DNA of 39,886 nt from a bacterium (lineage in GTDB: Bacteria; Zixibacteria; MSB-5A5; GN15; FEB-12): positions 1-39,886 of the forward strand of contig JAUWIB010000040.1 in NCBI GenBank assembly GCA_030605565.1, written 5' to 3'. The position numbers were made by a program, and so were the translations under genes. Below, in pieces: positions 25,214 through 33,817 of this stretch. How positions within the stretch are numbered: the stretch's first letter is position 1; each line of letters begins with the position of its first letter. The notes below the pieces were generated by a model that was not told the origin of the DNA, ran no database searches, and saw only the letters and a program-made list of their open reading frames with translations.

Positions 25214-26553
25214 CGCTGTCCGTTCTTTGACTTCCCGCCGTCCTCAGTTGAGTTGGGATCATCGATTTCCAGTTTCAAGCGAGCCAGCCGTTTATCTTCC
25301 TTCTCCAGTACGGTGATCTTCATATCGGCAATCCTGAGCGATTCCTTTTCATTCGGCAATCGTCCCAGGGCATCGATAACCAAACCGGCCAGGGTCTCAG
25401 CCTGATCCTCCGGCAGGTGACTGTTCATTAGCTCGTTGACTGCGCCGGGCCAGACGGACCCGTCGGCAAAGGCGATCGAGTCGGAATGACGCACCAACTC
25501 CGGCGCTGCGTCATCGTCCTCCTCCTGGATTTCACCCACTAACTCCTCCAGGACATCCTGTAACGTTACGATCCCGGCGGTACCGCCGAACTCGTCCAGC
25601 ACAATCGCCAGCCGATACTTCTTTCGCTGGAAATCATGCAGCAGCCGCGATGCCGGTAACGAGTCGGGAACAAATGTCGGTTTGCGTAACAGATCGTTGA
25701 GGTGGATCAATTCCGGGTTGAGTTTCTGCAGCACCAGGTCCTTGGTAAAGATGACACCGACGATGTTGTCGATTGTCTTGTCATACACGGGAAACCTGGT
25801 GTAGCCGTGACTAATAACAGTGTTGATGATTTGGTCCGAGGTCGCCTGCTTCTCGATGCCGACCACTTCCGTCCGCGGGGTCATAGCACGACGCACGGTG
25901 GAGTCGGCGAAATCGAACACTGATTTGATCAACTTCTCTTCGATCTCATCAAAGACACCCTTTTGTCGCCCTTCGAAGATCATAAGATTGATCTCTTCCT
26001 CGCTGACCGTGGCGCGACTGGGGTCGGGCCTGACACCCAGCAAACGCACCACCAGGCTGGCGGTACCGCTGAGCAATTGTGAGAAAAAGGAGGATAGTTT
26101 GATGAACAGCGTCATGGGTTGCGCCGAATAACGGGCGTAGCGCTCCGGATAGGACAGGGCAAGATACTTGGGTACCAGTTCACCGAAGATGACCGCCGTA
26201 ACCGTAATGCCAACCGTCACCAACCCGACCGACAAGGGTGTCGCTGCTTGCGCCAGGTAACCTATGGATGAGCGGCTCAGGAGTCCCTGCAGATGTGTGA
26301 CAACCGTCGCTCCACCGATCACTCCCGCCAGCGTGCTGAACAGGGTGATGCCGACCTGGATGGTGGCCAGGAACTTCTCCGGCTGGCGATGCAACTTCTC
26401 TGCTGCCGCCGCACCGCGTTTGCGCTGCTGGACTTTTTGTTTGAGTTTGCTCAGGCGGCTGGCTATGACTGAGAACTCCGCCAGAGCAAAGAAGCCGTTG
26501 GCCATTATCAAGACCAGAATAGCCAGCAACTCGACCATGACCGAACTGGTCAT
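25210..26553 (-). CDS. CNNM/CorC-type membrane protein with CBS pair
   Basis: This 447-residue protein has the CNNM transmembrane domain (DUF21, about residues 5-195; LVLIMANGFFALAEFSVIASR, GITLFSTLAGVIGG), a CBS pair (about 205-335; RAMTPRTEVVGIEK, YTRFPVYDKTIDNIVGVIFTKDL, LDEFGGTAGIVTLQDVLEEL) and a CorC_HlyC domain to the C-terminus. The family acts in magnesium or other divalent metal transport, sometimes annotated as hemolysin C; the metal cannot be told here. GGAGGG precedes the ATG. It lies between htpX and the YqaA gene in one unit. Confidence 0.92.
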   Translation of the reverse strand: MTSSVMVELLAILVLIMANGFFALAEFSVIASRLSKLKQKVQQRKRGAAAAEKLHRQPEKFLATIQVGITLFSTLAGVIGGATVVTHLQGLLSRSSIGYLAQAATPLSVGLVTVGITVTAVIFGELVPKYLALSYPERYARYSAQPMTLFIKLSSFFSQLLSGTASLVVRLLGVRPDPSRATVSEEEINLMIFEGRQKGVFDEIEEKLIKSVFDFADSTVRRAMTPRTEVVGIEKQATSDQIINTVISHGYTRFPVYDKTIDNIVGVIFTKDLVLQKLNPELIHLNDLLRKPTFVPDSLPASRLLHDFQRKKYRLAIVLDEFGGTAGIVTLQDVLEELVGEIQEEDDDAAPELVRHSDSIAFADGSVWPGAVNELMNSHLPEDQAETLAGLVIDALGRLPNEKESLRIADMKITVLEKEDKRLARLKLEIDDPNSTEDGGKSKNGQR

Positions 26554-26607
26554 ACTCTCACCCTCCGCCGAACACCCGTTTGGCGGGGCTTTGCTATGTC
26601 GCCTTGA

Positions 26608-27483
26608 TCAGATCCCTGCATATCCCTGTTGGTAGGGCAACTCCTCGGCTAGTTTGTTGAGTTTCTCGATTCGTTTCTCCACCGGCGGGTGAGTTGAAAA
26701 AAGGGATGACATACCCTTCCCGGAGAGCGGATTGATAATCATCAGATTAGCCGTAGCCGGTTGTCGGTCGAGATTCATGCGAATAGGCGCGCGGTGCAGT
26801 TTGCCCAGGGCCGAGGCCAGGGCCGCCGGCTTGCCGGTGATCCGCCCACCCTGCCGGTCCGCCTTGTATTCGCGCTGGCGCGAGATGGCCATCTGAATAA
26901 CCATTGCCACCAGCGGCGCAACTATAGCTGCAACCAAAAGGCCGATTCCACCGCCCCGGTTGCCATCGCTCCGGCCGTAACCGCCAAAGATCGCGCCCCA
27001 TCGGGCGATGGAGGCAAGGATGCCGATCGCTCCGGCAAAGGTGGCGGCAATAGTCCCTATAAGCATGTCCTTGTTCATTATGTGCGCTATCTCATGCCCG
27101 ATCACACCCTCCAACTCATCCTCGTTGAGCAAGCCGAGAAGTCCTTCCGTAACCGCTACGGCGGCATGTTCGAGGTTGCGACCGGTAGCAAAAGCATTGG
27201 GCGCCTTGGACGGAACAATGTACACCTTCGGCATCGGTATCATCGCCTGCGTTGTGACCCGTTTTACCACCCGGTAGAAACGCGGGTGGTCGGCTTCGGT
27301 GATCTCCCGCGCTCGGTACATCCTCAGCACCATCTTGTCCGAAAACCAGTAGGTGACAAAGTTCATGACGCAGGCCAGCATAAACGCCAGAATCATCCCA
27401 GCCCGGCCGCCCACCAGATACCCCACCCCCATGAATACCACCATCAGGGCGCACATCAGAAATATGATCTTAAGGCTGTTCAT
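26608..27483 (-). CDS. htpX: Membrane zinc protease HtpX
   Basis: This is a 291-residue M48-family protease in the inner membrane, involved in quality control of membrane proteins. The zinc motif HEIAH is at residues 130-134, and the third ligand Glu is in SRQREYKADR (E205). Two N-terminal helices and two after the active site fit HtpX. The conserved NAFATGR before the active site is present. It lies 54 bases upstream of the CorC gene. Confidence 0.95.
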   Translation of the reverse strand: MNSLKIIFLMCALMVVFMGVGYLVGGRAGMILAFMLACVMNFVTYWFSDKMVLRMYRAREITEADHPRFYRVVKRVTTQAMIPMPKVYIVPSKAPNAFATGRNLEHAAVAVTEGLLGLLNEDELEGVIGHEIAHIMNKDMLIGTIAATFAGAIGILASIARWGAIFGGYGRSDGNRGGGIGLLVAAIVAPLVAMVIQMAISRQREYKADRQGGRITGKPAALASALGKLHRAPIRMNLDRQPATANLMIINPLSGKGMSSLFSTHPPVEKRIEKLNKLAEELPYQQGYAGI

Positions 27484-27560
27484 TTCAACTCTCGTTCTCT
27501 ATTCTACGCAAACAGACCACTTCCAGTCAACTCTTTTAAGGGCTGATCCATCGACGACAC

Positions 27561-28082
27561 TCAGAAATAGAAGGTAGCCATCACAGCCGCAGCGGTGTTG
27601 ATGTTGGTTCCGTTGGGATTGCCGAACAGGTAAGAATGCTCATCGGAGAACACAACATTCACCTGAGCCTCGACACCGACGCTGAATTGATCCTGCAAAA
27701 AACATTCGCCGCCAAACATGCCGCCAACGAGATAATCGGTCAGAGCTTTCCCCTCATGGGGAGATCGATGCAAGGCGCCGGCGCGAAGGCCGTAATAAGG
27801 AACAGCTTTGTTGCCGCCGTGATTGACCCGCACCGCCAGCACAAAGCCGACATCGGTGGCGAAATTGCTCACATGTACCACACTCAGCGACGGGGTTACC
27901 ACCAGTTTCTTCGAGGCCCAAACGGGAAACCCGATATCGGTCTGACCACTTTGCCATGACGCCGTTAGACCAACCATGCCTGCGTGGGGAGTGGCCTCTG
28001 CTGCCGCTTTACCGGCGATGAATAAGACCAGCGACACCAGCCAGATAACGGTGACCGGGCGTCTCATCAGCTTAACGATCAT
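27561..28082 (-). CDS. Small outer-membrane beta-barrel-like protein
   Basis: This 173-residue exported protein has a signal peptide (VTVIWLVSLVLFIAGKAAAEA) and alternating strands of the kind found in eight-stranded barrels, ending with aromatic ATFYF as barrel proteins do. ATG 28082 is used because GGAGG lies six bases upstream; an earlier TTG at 28097 is less likely. The downstream gene is htpX (77 bases away) and the upstream one encodes a lipoprotein. I recognise no specific function. Confidence 0.7.
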   Translation of the reverse strand: MIVKLMRRPVTVIWLVSLVLFIAGKAAAEATPHAGMVGLTASWQSGQTDIGFPVWASKKLVVTPSLSVVHVSNFATDVGFVLAVRVNHGGNKAVPYYGLRAGALHRSPHEGKALTDYLVGGMFGGECFLQDQFSVGVEAQVNVVFSDEHSYLFGNPNGTNINTAAAVMATFYF

Positions 28083-28151
28083 GCGAACCTCCATCAATAG
28101 TCTGGTTGGACCAACCTCGATCAGCGGCAGGAATGTTCTGCGGAACTGTCC

Positions 28152-28745
28152 TCATCGCGGATACTCATGGAGGTTGTCGCCGACGAAAATATCAGTAAAA
28201 GTAATCTTCTCTCCCACCGCCAGCCAAATGCGATAGAAACCGTTGGGGGCGGCTGTACCGGCAGAGGTATCACCGCCCCACCTGATGACATAGTGCCCGG
28301 CCTCCCGGTCATCGTCCACCAGCACCTTCACGGGAGCGCCGTCTGACGAAAGGACATCAGCGCCGCCCCATACGACCAGGTCCGATGCGGACTCGCCGGG
28401 ACCAAGGGCGCGCACCAGCCAGAGCGTTACCCGTCCCGGATGGGGCGGTACCACAAAGGTGATGTTAATCGGTGGAACGGAAGGGTTGGGGTAGGCTACA
28501 ATCGAATCAACCGGGTTACCCCAGGCGCCTGTTATGGTGCTTTTGTCGGTCAGCCACATGCCTGTCGCCCGTGGTGTGTGATGATGCAGAGTGCCGGTCG
28601 GGTTAAACTTCTCCCAATCAGTGCAGCCGGGCAAGGTGGTTAACATCAACCCAATCAAAGATACCACCAACAGCACCGCAGCTCGTGCGCGGGTCGTGCG
28701 TCGGGGTACGTCTATTTCCTGAGATCGGTATTTCTGACTCTGCAT
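28152..28745 (-). CDS. Lipoprotein with FlgD-Ig-like domain
   Basis: This 197-residue protein has a lipobox, LPGC (Cys41), preceded by a hydrophobic segment, so it is an envelope lipoprotein. The mature part has the pattern of FlgD-type Ig-like domains: AYPNPSVPPINITFVV, then VTLWLVRAL, a VKVLVDDD stretch, AGHYVIRWGGDTSAG and NGFYRIWLAV. GAGGTG lies six bases before the ATG at 28745. It lies 69 bases upstream of the barrel protein and is probably transcribed with it. The domain call is by pattern; the function is unknown. Confidence 0.7.
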   Translation of the reverse strand: MQSQKYRSQEIDVPRRTTRARAAVLLVVSLIGLMLTTLPGCTDWEKFNPTGTLHHHTPRATGMWLTDKSTITGAWGNPVDSIVAYPNPSVPPINITFVVPPHPGRVTLWLVRALGPGESASDLVVWGGADVLSSDGAPVKVLVDDDREAGHYVIRWGGDTSAGTAAPNGFYRIWLAVGEKITFTDIFVGDNLHEYPR

Positions 28746-29060
28746 GCTATCACCTCGCGAATGGACACAATATGGCATCCATGTCCCTGGTAGTCAAGCG
28801 GCATCGTCTCTGGCCACCACTGATGGCCTTGTTGTTCGATTCCTTAAGTAGCCTGCATAATGACGTGCCCGTGTCGCGTCGGCGTGATCTTCAGATTGCC
28901 CCTGCATGCCAGTCGATATCAGCCGTTACTTCAAGATGGTTCCGTGGGGAGAACCGGGTAGATGTCCGCTGCTCAGACAATAGAGCCGCCGACTGACTGA
29001 CGTAAGTTGTTGTGTGTCTCATGATTAGAAAATGTGAGAGAAAGGCCGAAAATTATTGCC

Positions 29061-29089
29061 TTGACAGACGATAGGGGTAAATGTATTAT
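29061..29089 (+). promoter_or_regulatory. Near-consensus sigma-70 promoter of rex
   Basis: TTGACA at 29061-29066 and TATTAT at 29084-29089 have a 17-base spacer. The start site should fall near 29096, which is the first base of the Rex operator. Confidence 0.85.
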
Positions 29090-29095
29090 TGTTAA

Positions 29096-29113
29096 TTGTG
29101 AAGCATTTCACAT
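29096..29113 (+). promoter_or_regulatory. Rex operator
   Basis: TTGTGAAGCATTTCACAT fits the known Rex site TTGTGAAnnnnTTCACAA with one mismatch at the last base. It lies at the predicted +1 of rex, so the NADH-sensing repressor would block its own transcription. Confidence 0.9.
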
Positions 29114-29152
29114 GAGTATTGAATCGGATTGGCGATTGACTTAGGAGATTCG

Positions 29153-29827
29153 ATGGATATCCCTTCGGGGAGCCCGACCAAAAAGAGGATTTCGGAATCG
29201 ACGATTCACCGGCTCTCTCGGTATTTCCGTACCTTGTCTCTTTTGGAGAAAGAGAACTTCGAGACCGTTTCGTCCAAGGAACTGGCTAAACGAGAAAAAC
29301 TTACGCCGGCTCAGGTGCGCAAAGACCTTTCGTTCTTCGGCTCTTTCGGTACCCGTGGACTGGGTTATCCGGTAGCTGAGCTCAAGGCCAAGGTGTCCAG
29401 GATTCTCGGCATCGATCGGATCTGGCGGGTCGCGTTGATCGGAGTGGGTAATATCGGTTCGGCGATGGTCAGCTACAAGGAGTTCATCAAGCAGGGTTTC
29501 CATATTGTTAAGCTCTTCGATAATGATCAGCGGAAAATCGGCTCGAACCATAAAGGCATAATAGTCTCGGATATCAAGAACCTGCGGACTGAACTACAAG
29601 ATGACCGCATAGAAATGGTTATTGTTGCGGTACCGGCAACGGTAGCACAGTATATCGTGGACGTCGTCGTCAAGGCGGAGGTGAAGGCGATCCTGAATTT
29701 CGCCCCAATCAACCTGAAGGTGCCGCCTGGCGTTCATGTGCGCAACGAGAATATGGCAATGGAGCTTGAGTATCTCTCTTTTGCGATGGTGAACCACCAT
29801 TCACCGAAAGGAATCGGCAAAGCCTAA
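29153..29827 (+). CDS. rex: Redox-sensing repressor Rex
   Basis: This is a 224-residue Rex. It senses the NADH/NAD+ ratio and represses respiratory or fermentative genes when NAD+ is abundant. The N-terminal winged helix contains SSKELAKREKLTPAQVRKDL and FGTRGLGYPV. The Rossmann domain begins with VALIGVGNIGSAM near residues 94-106 and ends with the domain-swapped helix (MELEYLSFAMVNH). ATG 29153 is chosen for its AGGAG. Its own promoter overlaps a Rex operator, so autoregulation is likely. No other Rex site was seen in the window, including near the cytochrome cluster. Confidence 0.95.
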   Translation: MDIPSGSPTKKRISESTIHRLSRYFRTLSLLEKENFETVSSKELAKREKLTPAQVRKDLSFFGSFGTRGLGYPVAELKAKVSRILGIDRIWRVALIGVGNIGSAMVSYKEFIKQGFHIVKLFDNDQRKIGSNHKGIIVSDIKNLRTELQDDRIEMVIVAVPATVAQYIVDVVVKAEVKAILNFAPINLKVPPGVHVRNENMAMELEYLSFAMVNHHSPKGIGKA

Positions 29828-29885
29828 GCCGCTTCAGGGATGGAGCGGCGGGTACCTCTTTTAAGCGTCTTTGCGCTTAAGGGCT

Positions 29886-29920
29886 GACGGCTCGCGAGAG
29901 CGGGCCGTCTGTTATTATTA
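29886..29920 (+). terminator. Intrinsic terminator after rex
   Basis: A ten-base stem (GACGGC, then TCGC paired with GCGG through one G-U, then GCCGTC) with a GAGA loop is followed by TGTTATTATT. A smaller hairpin, TTAAGCG and CGCTTAA, lies just before it at 29861-29880. Confidence 0.75.
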
Positions 29921-29997
29921 GGATCACCCATAATTCCGAGGTGAGTCGCACAATCTTTAATCCCAGGGACAACCACCGAGTATAAGGTCAACGGATT

Positions 29998-30972
29998 ATG
30001 AGACACCAGATGGAAAAACTTCGTATCGGGCTTGCGGCGGTTTCAGCGGTGCTGCTGATCTCCTGCCCCGCCCTCGCAGTGGATTCGCTCGAGACCTACC
30101 TTAAGGCCGGTGCCGACCTGTCGGCCAAAGGAGATGACAACGGGGCGTTGGCCGAATATCAAAATGCTCTTCGACTGGATGCTGACAATCTCGTTGCCAT
30201 CAGAAATATCGGGCGCATCTACTCTCAATTAGATGATCAGAAGCAAGCCAGGGTCTTTCTTGAGCGAGCCTTCGAAATGAATCCGTCCGATGCGCAAGTG
30301 TGTAACAACCTTGGCGCCGTGTTTTCCAATACGGGCAATAGCGGTGACGCAATTCCGTATTTCGAGAAAGCTGTTGCTCTCGATTCCACTAACGAAATGT
30401 ACCTGACCAACCTCGGCCAGGAATATACTAAGGTGGGGCGGATCGGCCTGGCCCTGCCGTTACTGCGTACTGCCCGGGCCCTCGACCGGCGAAACGCGAT
30501 CATTCCGTACAGTCTTGGCAACTGCTTCGCCGCCAGCCAAAGTTACGACAGCGCCGAGTTCTATTACCGGTTGTCGGCCGCATCCGGCGGCCGACCGGCC
30601 GAGCTATACTACCGACTGGGGACGGTTCAGAACCGCTTGGGCAAGACCTGGGAAGCGGCGGAGTCGTTTGAGGAGGCGCTGTCGCGCCATCCTGATTTTC
30701 AAGTGTGTCGCCAGGCGTTGGCCATGCTCTATCTCGCCGACAAACAGTTCAGCGCCGCCGCCGAACAGTTCGAGGTTTTAGCCACGGCCGACAGTTCATT
30801 CTTTCCGGCCTGGATCGGCCTTGGTACGGCTTTCGCTCTTGATGGAAGGGCCGAGGATTCAGACCGGATCCTGAAGCATCTTTTTGCTATTGACTCCACG
30901 CTGGGTTTCAAAATGCTCGAAGTCCTCGCCCAGCAGCAGTTGGACCCAGGTCCGGCTAAAGACGAACCGTAA
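29998..30972 (+). CDS. Exported TPR-repeat protein
   Basis: This 324-residue protein has a signal peptide of about 27 residues (KLRIGLAAVSAVLLISCPALA) and then about eight tetratricopeptide repeats (for example AEYQNALRLDADNLVAIRNI and QVCNNLGAVFSNTGNSGDAI), which suggests a periplasmic binding scaffold. The start ATG 29998 has a weak AAGG ten bases upstream; ATG 30010 is possible. It lies after the rex terminator and is likely an independent unit. The partner is unknown. Confidence 0.85.
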   Translation: MRHQMEKLRIGLAAVSAVLLISCPALAVDSLETYLKAGADLSAKGDDNGALAEYQNALRLDADNLVAIRNIGRIYSQLDDQKQARVFLERAFEMNPSDAQVCNNLGAVFSNTGNSGDAIPYFEKAVALDSTNEMYLTNLGQEYTKVGRIGLALPLLRTARALDRRNAIIPYSLGNCFAASQSYDSAEFYYRLSAASGGRPAELYYRLGTVQNRLGKTWEAAESFEEALSRHPDFQVCRQALAMLYLADKQFSAAAEQFEVLATADSSFFPAWIGLGTAFALDGRAEDSDRILKHLFAIDSTLGFKMLEVLAQQQLDPGPAKDEP

Positions 30973-31099
30973 CCCGAAAATCCTAATACTGTCTCAGAAA
31001 AGCCGTGAGTTCGACAGAGGCTGACTCAATCGTCCCCCACCATAGAGCTTTGCCCTGAAGACGACGGCGGACTGCTCAGGGTATCCGACAGTAGCCGGG

Positions 31100-32398
31100 T
31101 CAGAAGCGACCAAACAGATTCCTTACGCTGTTCCAGATAGCGGCAGGTTGCGACTGAGTCAAGAACGCAATCAACGCGAACGTACCGAGCAGCCACTGAA
31201 ATCCAACGGCGGTCTTTTGTCTGGTGGAGAAGTGGGAAAGAACCCTCCGCTTGAACGTGAGTGGGAAGAATACCATCGAACTGAAGTAAAGGGCATTAAG
31301 GAAACTGTCCACCTTGGACGGCTCTGGCCAGTTCGCCATTCCCTTGAAAACGTATGTGTTTACTGCATTGGTCATCTTCCACTGGTAGTAGAGTGCCCAG
31401 AAGGGGATCAATCCGACAACCCAATAGAACAAGAGGAAGGGTTCATATCCCAATCCCATCGTCCGGTAATAGATAGCTGTCAAACCCCATTGCGGCCATT
31501 TCCAGAACTCGCACGCAGTGTTTCTGGTGTAAGTATGAGATTGGTTTTGATACATCGTCGACCTGGCAAGGAGATAGGACAATTCATGCTGCGCTCCGGC
31601 GTCCTCCTTGAAACTCTTGCGTTTCAAGTGCTCGATAATGTCCTTTTTCGCGAAATAGGAGAGTGTTTCCTTAAGACAAATGTGCTCGAACTTCTCTTCT
31701 TGGATATCCAATTCAACGAGGTTGTTTAGCAACAAAACCGCACCCGGCATGAAGGTCGTGCGTCTGAAGTTAAACTTGTGACTTTTTTCTGAGCCCAGGA
31801 CCAACGTATCACTGAACACAGCGTCCGTAAAACTAGCGGTAGTGTCGAATCGTGCGTTGCTGAAGTTGGTCTTGCCATTGAACTTGGCATTGTTGAAATC
31901 CACGGGGCCAAAGAATTTCACCCCCACAAACCTGACATAGCCGTCAAACCTGGTATTGACAAAACTGGCCCTGGTGTCAAACGTACTCTCCTCGAAACTG
32001 GCTCCATCCCAGAATTCACTAGACGCGAAGCTCGCGGTGTATTCGAAACGAGATAGATCGAATTGTGTATGGCCCTCGAATGTTACAGCGAGGAAATCGG
32101 CCGATCCCTTAAAAACAGCATCGTTAAACCAGGCAATGTCTCTAAAGACTGCGTGGTTGAACCGAACGCCTCTTTGCGGGAAAGTGGCGAACTCAAACTT
32201 AGCCTTCTCTTCGAACATAAGAGGGGGATCCATATTATTCGAAACGAATCCACTACTATTAAGTATCCCGCCGTAGGGATAGGTTGTCGGATTTGAGGGC
32301 AGTCCATTCCCGGCCATAGTTATTGGCGTCATCAATATGGCATAGATTGCCATGTAGAGCACTATGCTCGCAATTCGCATGGGGAATCCGTTCTGCAT
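31100..32398 (-). CDS. Pentapeptide-repeat membrane protein with pore-like C-terminus
   Basis: This is a 432-residue protein. After an N-terminal hydrophobic segment (RIASIVLYMAIYAILMTPI), residues about 65-195 are pentapeptide-type repeats in an eight-residue rhythm, F-xx-A-x-F (NFSNARF, DFNNAKF, SFTDAVF), a right-handed beta-helix fold. A helical linker leads to a C-terminal membrane part with three helices near 310-330, 365-385 and 398-420. The order of helix, LNALYFSSMVFFPLTF, helix is like that of pentapeptide-linked ion-channel proteins (LYFSxVTFTTxGxGD), but the selectivity filter TxGxGD is replaced by PLTFKRR. It may be a channel-derived protein with lost selectivity. Start 32398 has no clear ribosome site; ATG 32380 is an alternative. 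Confidence 0.72.
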   Translation of the reverse strand: MQNGFPMRIASIVLYMAIYAILMTPITMAGNGLPSNPTTYPYGGILNSSGFVSNNMDPPLMFEEKAKFEFATFPQRGVRFNHAVFRDIAWFNDAVFKGSADFLAVTFEGHTQFDLSRFEYTASFASSEFWDGASFEESTFDTRASFVNTRFDGYVRFVGVKFFGPVDFNNAKFNGKTNFSNARFDTTASFTDAVFSDTLVLGSEKSHKFNFRRTTFMPGAVLLLNNLVELDIQEEKFEHICLKETLSYFAKKDIIEHLKRKSFKEDAGAQHELSYLLARSTMYQNQSHTYTRNTACEFWKWPQWGLTAIYYRTMGLGYEPFLLFYWVVGLIPFWALYYQWKMTNAVNTYVFKGMANWPEPSKVDSFLNALYFSSMVFFPLTFKRRVLSHFSTRQKTAVGFQWLLGTFALIAFLTQSQPAAIWNSVRNLFGRF

Positions 32399-32556
32399 CT
32401 AATCAGTTGGTGATACGTACGAAAATACCACTTCATCGGCTCCTTCATAAGGCCCGTCTGCAGGTTCCCCCATAAGTACCTCCCCAACCTGTATCGGCTG
32501 TCGGCGCGTCCTCGGCCCTTACCGCCCAAGGAGTAAATGCCGACCCGGAATACTCG

Positions 32557-33348
32557 TTAGTAGGCGTGAATGCCATGTACCAAGAACGTGCCTGCGGCTA
32601 TGACATCACCCTCCAACACCACGTTTATCTCATAGCTGACGATCTTCGAAATATCTTTCTTGCCGTTATTATGCCGTGTACCGGCTCCCCTGGAAGCGTA
32701 AAAATCATTGAACGGCGCCCGAAGTTTCACCCATCCATTCTTTTCTTTCAGTGTGCCGTTATCGAAGTCGTACCACCACATTTCGTCTACCTTGTGGCCG
32801 TGTTTCTGGAACTCTGCCAGGGACCTAACGTCTGACATGGTGAGACGCAGCTTGGCGTTGGAGGGAAGCTCTACCTGTAATTCGAGTTCGAGTCCCTCGC
32901 ATCCGCTCATGTCCAACACGGATGTAAACTGCTTGCATACGGACAGCCAATTCCCCCATGGAAAATGGGGTGGCAGTTCGTACTCGATCTTCATTACGCC
33001 GTCTCGTCCGTCGACCGAAGGCCAAGACAACCTCGCAGTTGCCCTGTCATAGTAGATGCCATACTCTCCCACCGTGATTGCAGTTTCGTCTCGAAACGGA
33101 AGGTACTCACTCACGGTTGGTTGCTCCGCAAGATTGCCTGTTTCACCACATTGAATCTTCACGCCTGCCAACACCGGCTCGCCTGGCTGGGCGCTGGTTT
33201 CCTTGTCGGCTTGCGGCTCCTGTACGGTCTCAGCCCCGGCTCGATCGGTTGTTGCCTGCTCCTGAGGCTGCTCCGCCTCCTGCTGGCTGCCACATGAGCT
33301 TACCAGAAAAGCAAGGCACGCTAAACATGTAAGCATCGCGTTTCTCAT
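32557..33348 (-). CDS. Lipoprotein with jelly-roll carbohydrate-binding-like domain
   Basis: This 263-residue protein has a lipobox near LVSSC (Cys19), then a Gln/Glu-rich linker (about 20-55). The mature domain is rich in beta strands (LELELQVELPSNAKLRLTMS, NGWVKLRAPFNDF, SYEINVVLEGDVIAAGTFLV), which resembles CBM-like or CIA30-like jelly rolls. GGAGG precedes the ATG. It has a strong promoter with an inverted repeat in its spacer about 210 bases upstream, giving a long 5' leader. The function is unknown. Confidence 0.7.
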   Translation of the reverse strand: MRNAMLTCLACLAFLVSSCGSQQEAEQPQEQATTDRAGAETVQEPQADKETSAQPGEPVLAGVKIQCGETGNLAEQPTVSEYLPFRDETAITVGEYGIYYDRATARLSWPSVDGRDGVMKIEYELPPHFPWGNWLSVCKQFTSVLDMSGCEGLELELQVELPSNAKLRLTMSDVRSLAEFQKHGHKVDEMWWYDFDNGTLKEKNGWVKLRAPFNDFYASRGAGTRHNNGKKDISKIVSYEINVVLEGDVIAAGTFLVHGIHAY

Positions 33349-33817
33349 TAGTACACCTCCTAATGGCTGAATCGTTCTGTGTCACAAGAGGAATACTCTC
33401 ATACCACACTTCTTATTCACAGTTTATAGAGTCCATTCATCCCGATTGGTGGCCTAACCTGTCTCGAAGAAATGCAAACAGCCTGTTCGAATAGTTCCAC
33501 CAACTGATGCCTGGCCAGTCAATTGCCTATCGAAGTCTAACACTGCGTATCGACGAGAGTATAGTTGTCTCACGGACAATAGTCAAGTTCCACCGGTAAT
33601 TCTCTATGCTATTCTCTGTTCAGGTGGTCCTCATGCGTCGTAGACCGTATGTTGGCCCGAAAGCTCTTACTACATGGCGTCAAGCTACGGCTGACCCTGC
33701 TGGTTACTCTCTGTACCGCGCGCAGGGACGTTAATTCACACCAAGTTTCAAATCTGCTGAATCATGGTCCGAGTTTTTTGTTGAAGCATCCATCCGTTAT
33801 CCGCTTTCATTAAGTGT
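33349..33817. other. Divergent intergenic region
   Basis: This stretch lies between the lipoprotein (minus) and the PEGA protein (plus). It holds the lipoprotein's long leader and promoter (33558-33586). I see no gene or tRNA in the remainder (33590-33817) and no clear plus-strand promoter. Confidence 0.5.
33558..33586 (-). promoter_or_regulatory. Promoter of the lipoprotein gene with internal inverted repeat
   Basis: On the minus strand TTGACT (33586-33581) and TATACT (33563-33558) have a 17-base spacer. Within the spacer an inverted repeat, TTGTC and GACAA with five bases between, spans 33565-33579. This position is typical of a repressor or activator site. Confidence 0.65.

Larger units (their letters stand above)
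28746..29152. other. Divergent intergenic region with rex promoter and operator
   Basis: This region lies between the lipoprotein gene (minus) and rex (plus). The only clear structure is the rex promoter and Rex operator at 29061-29113. I see no gene in the rest, and no clear minus-strand promoter. Confidence 0.5.

Noticed and set aside
33590-33817. tRNA or small RNA in the gene-free stretch
   Set aside because: No cloverleaf, no T-arm motif and no terminator were found.
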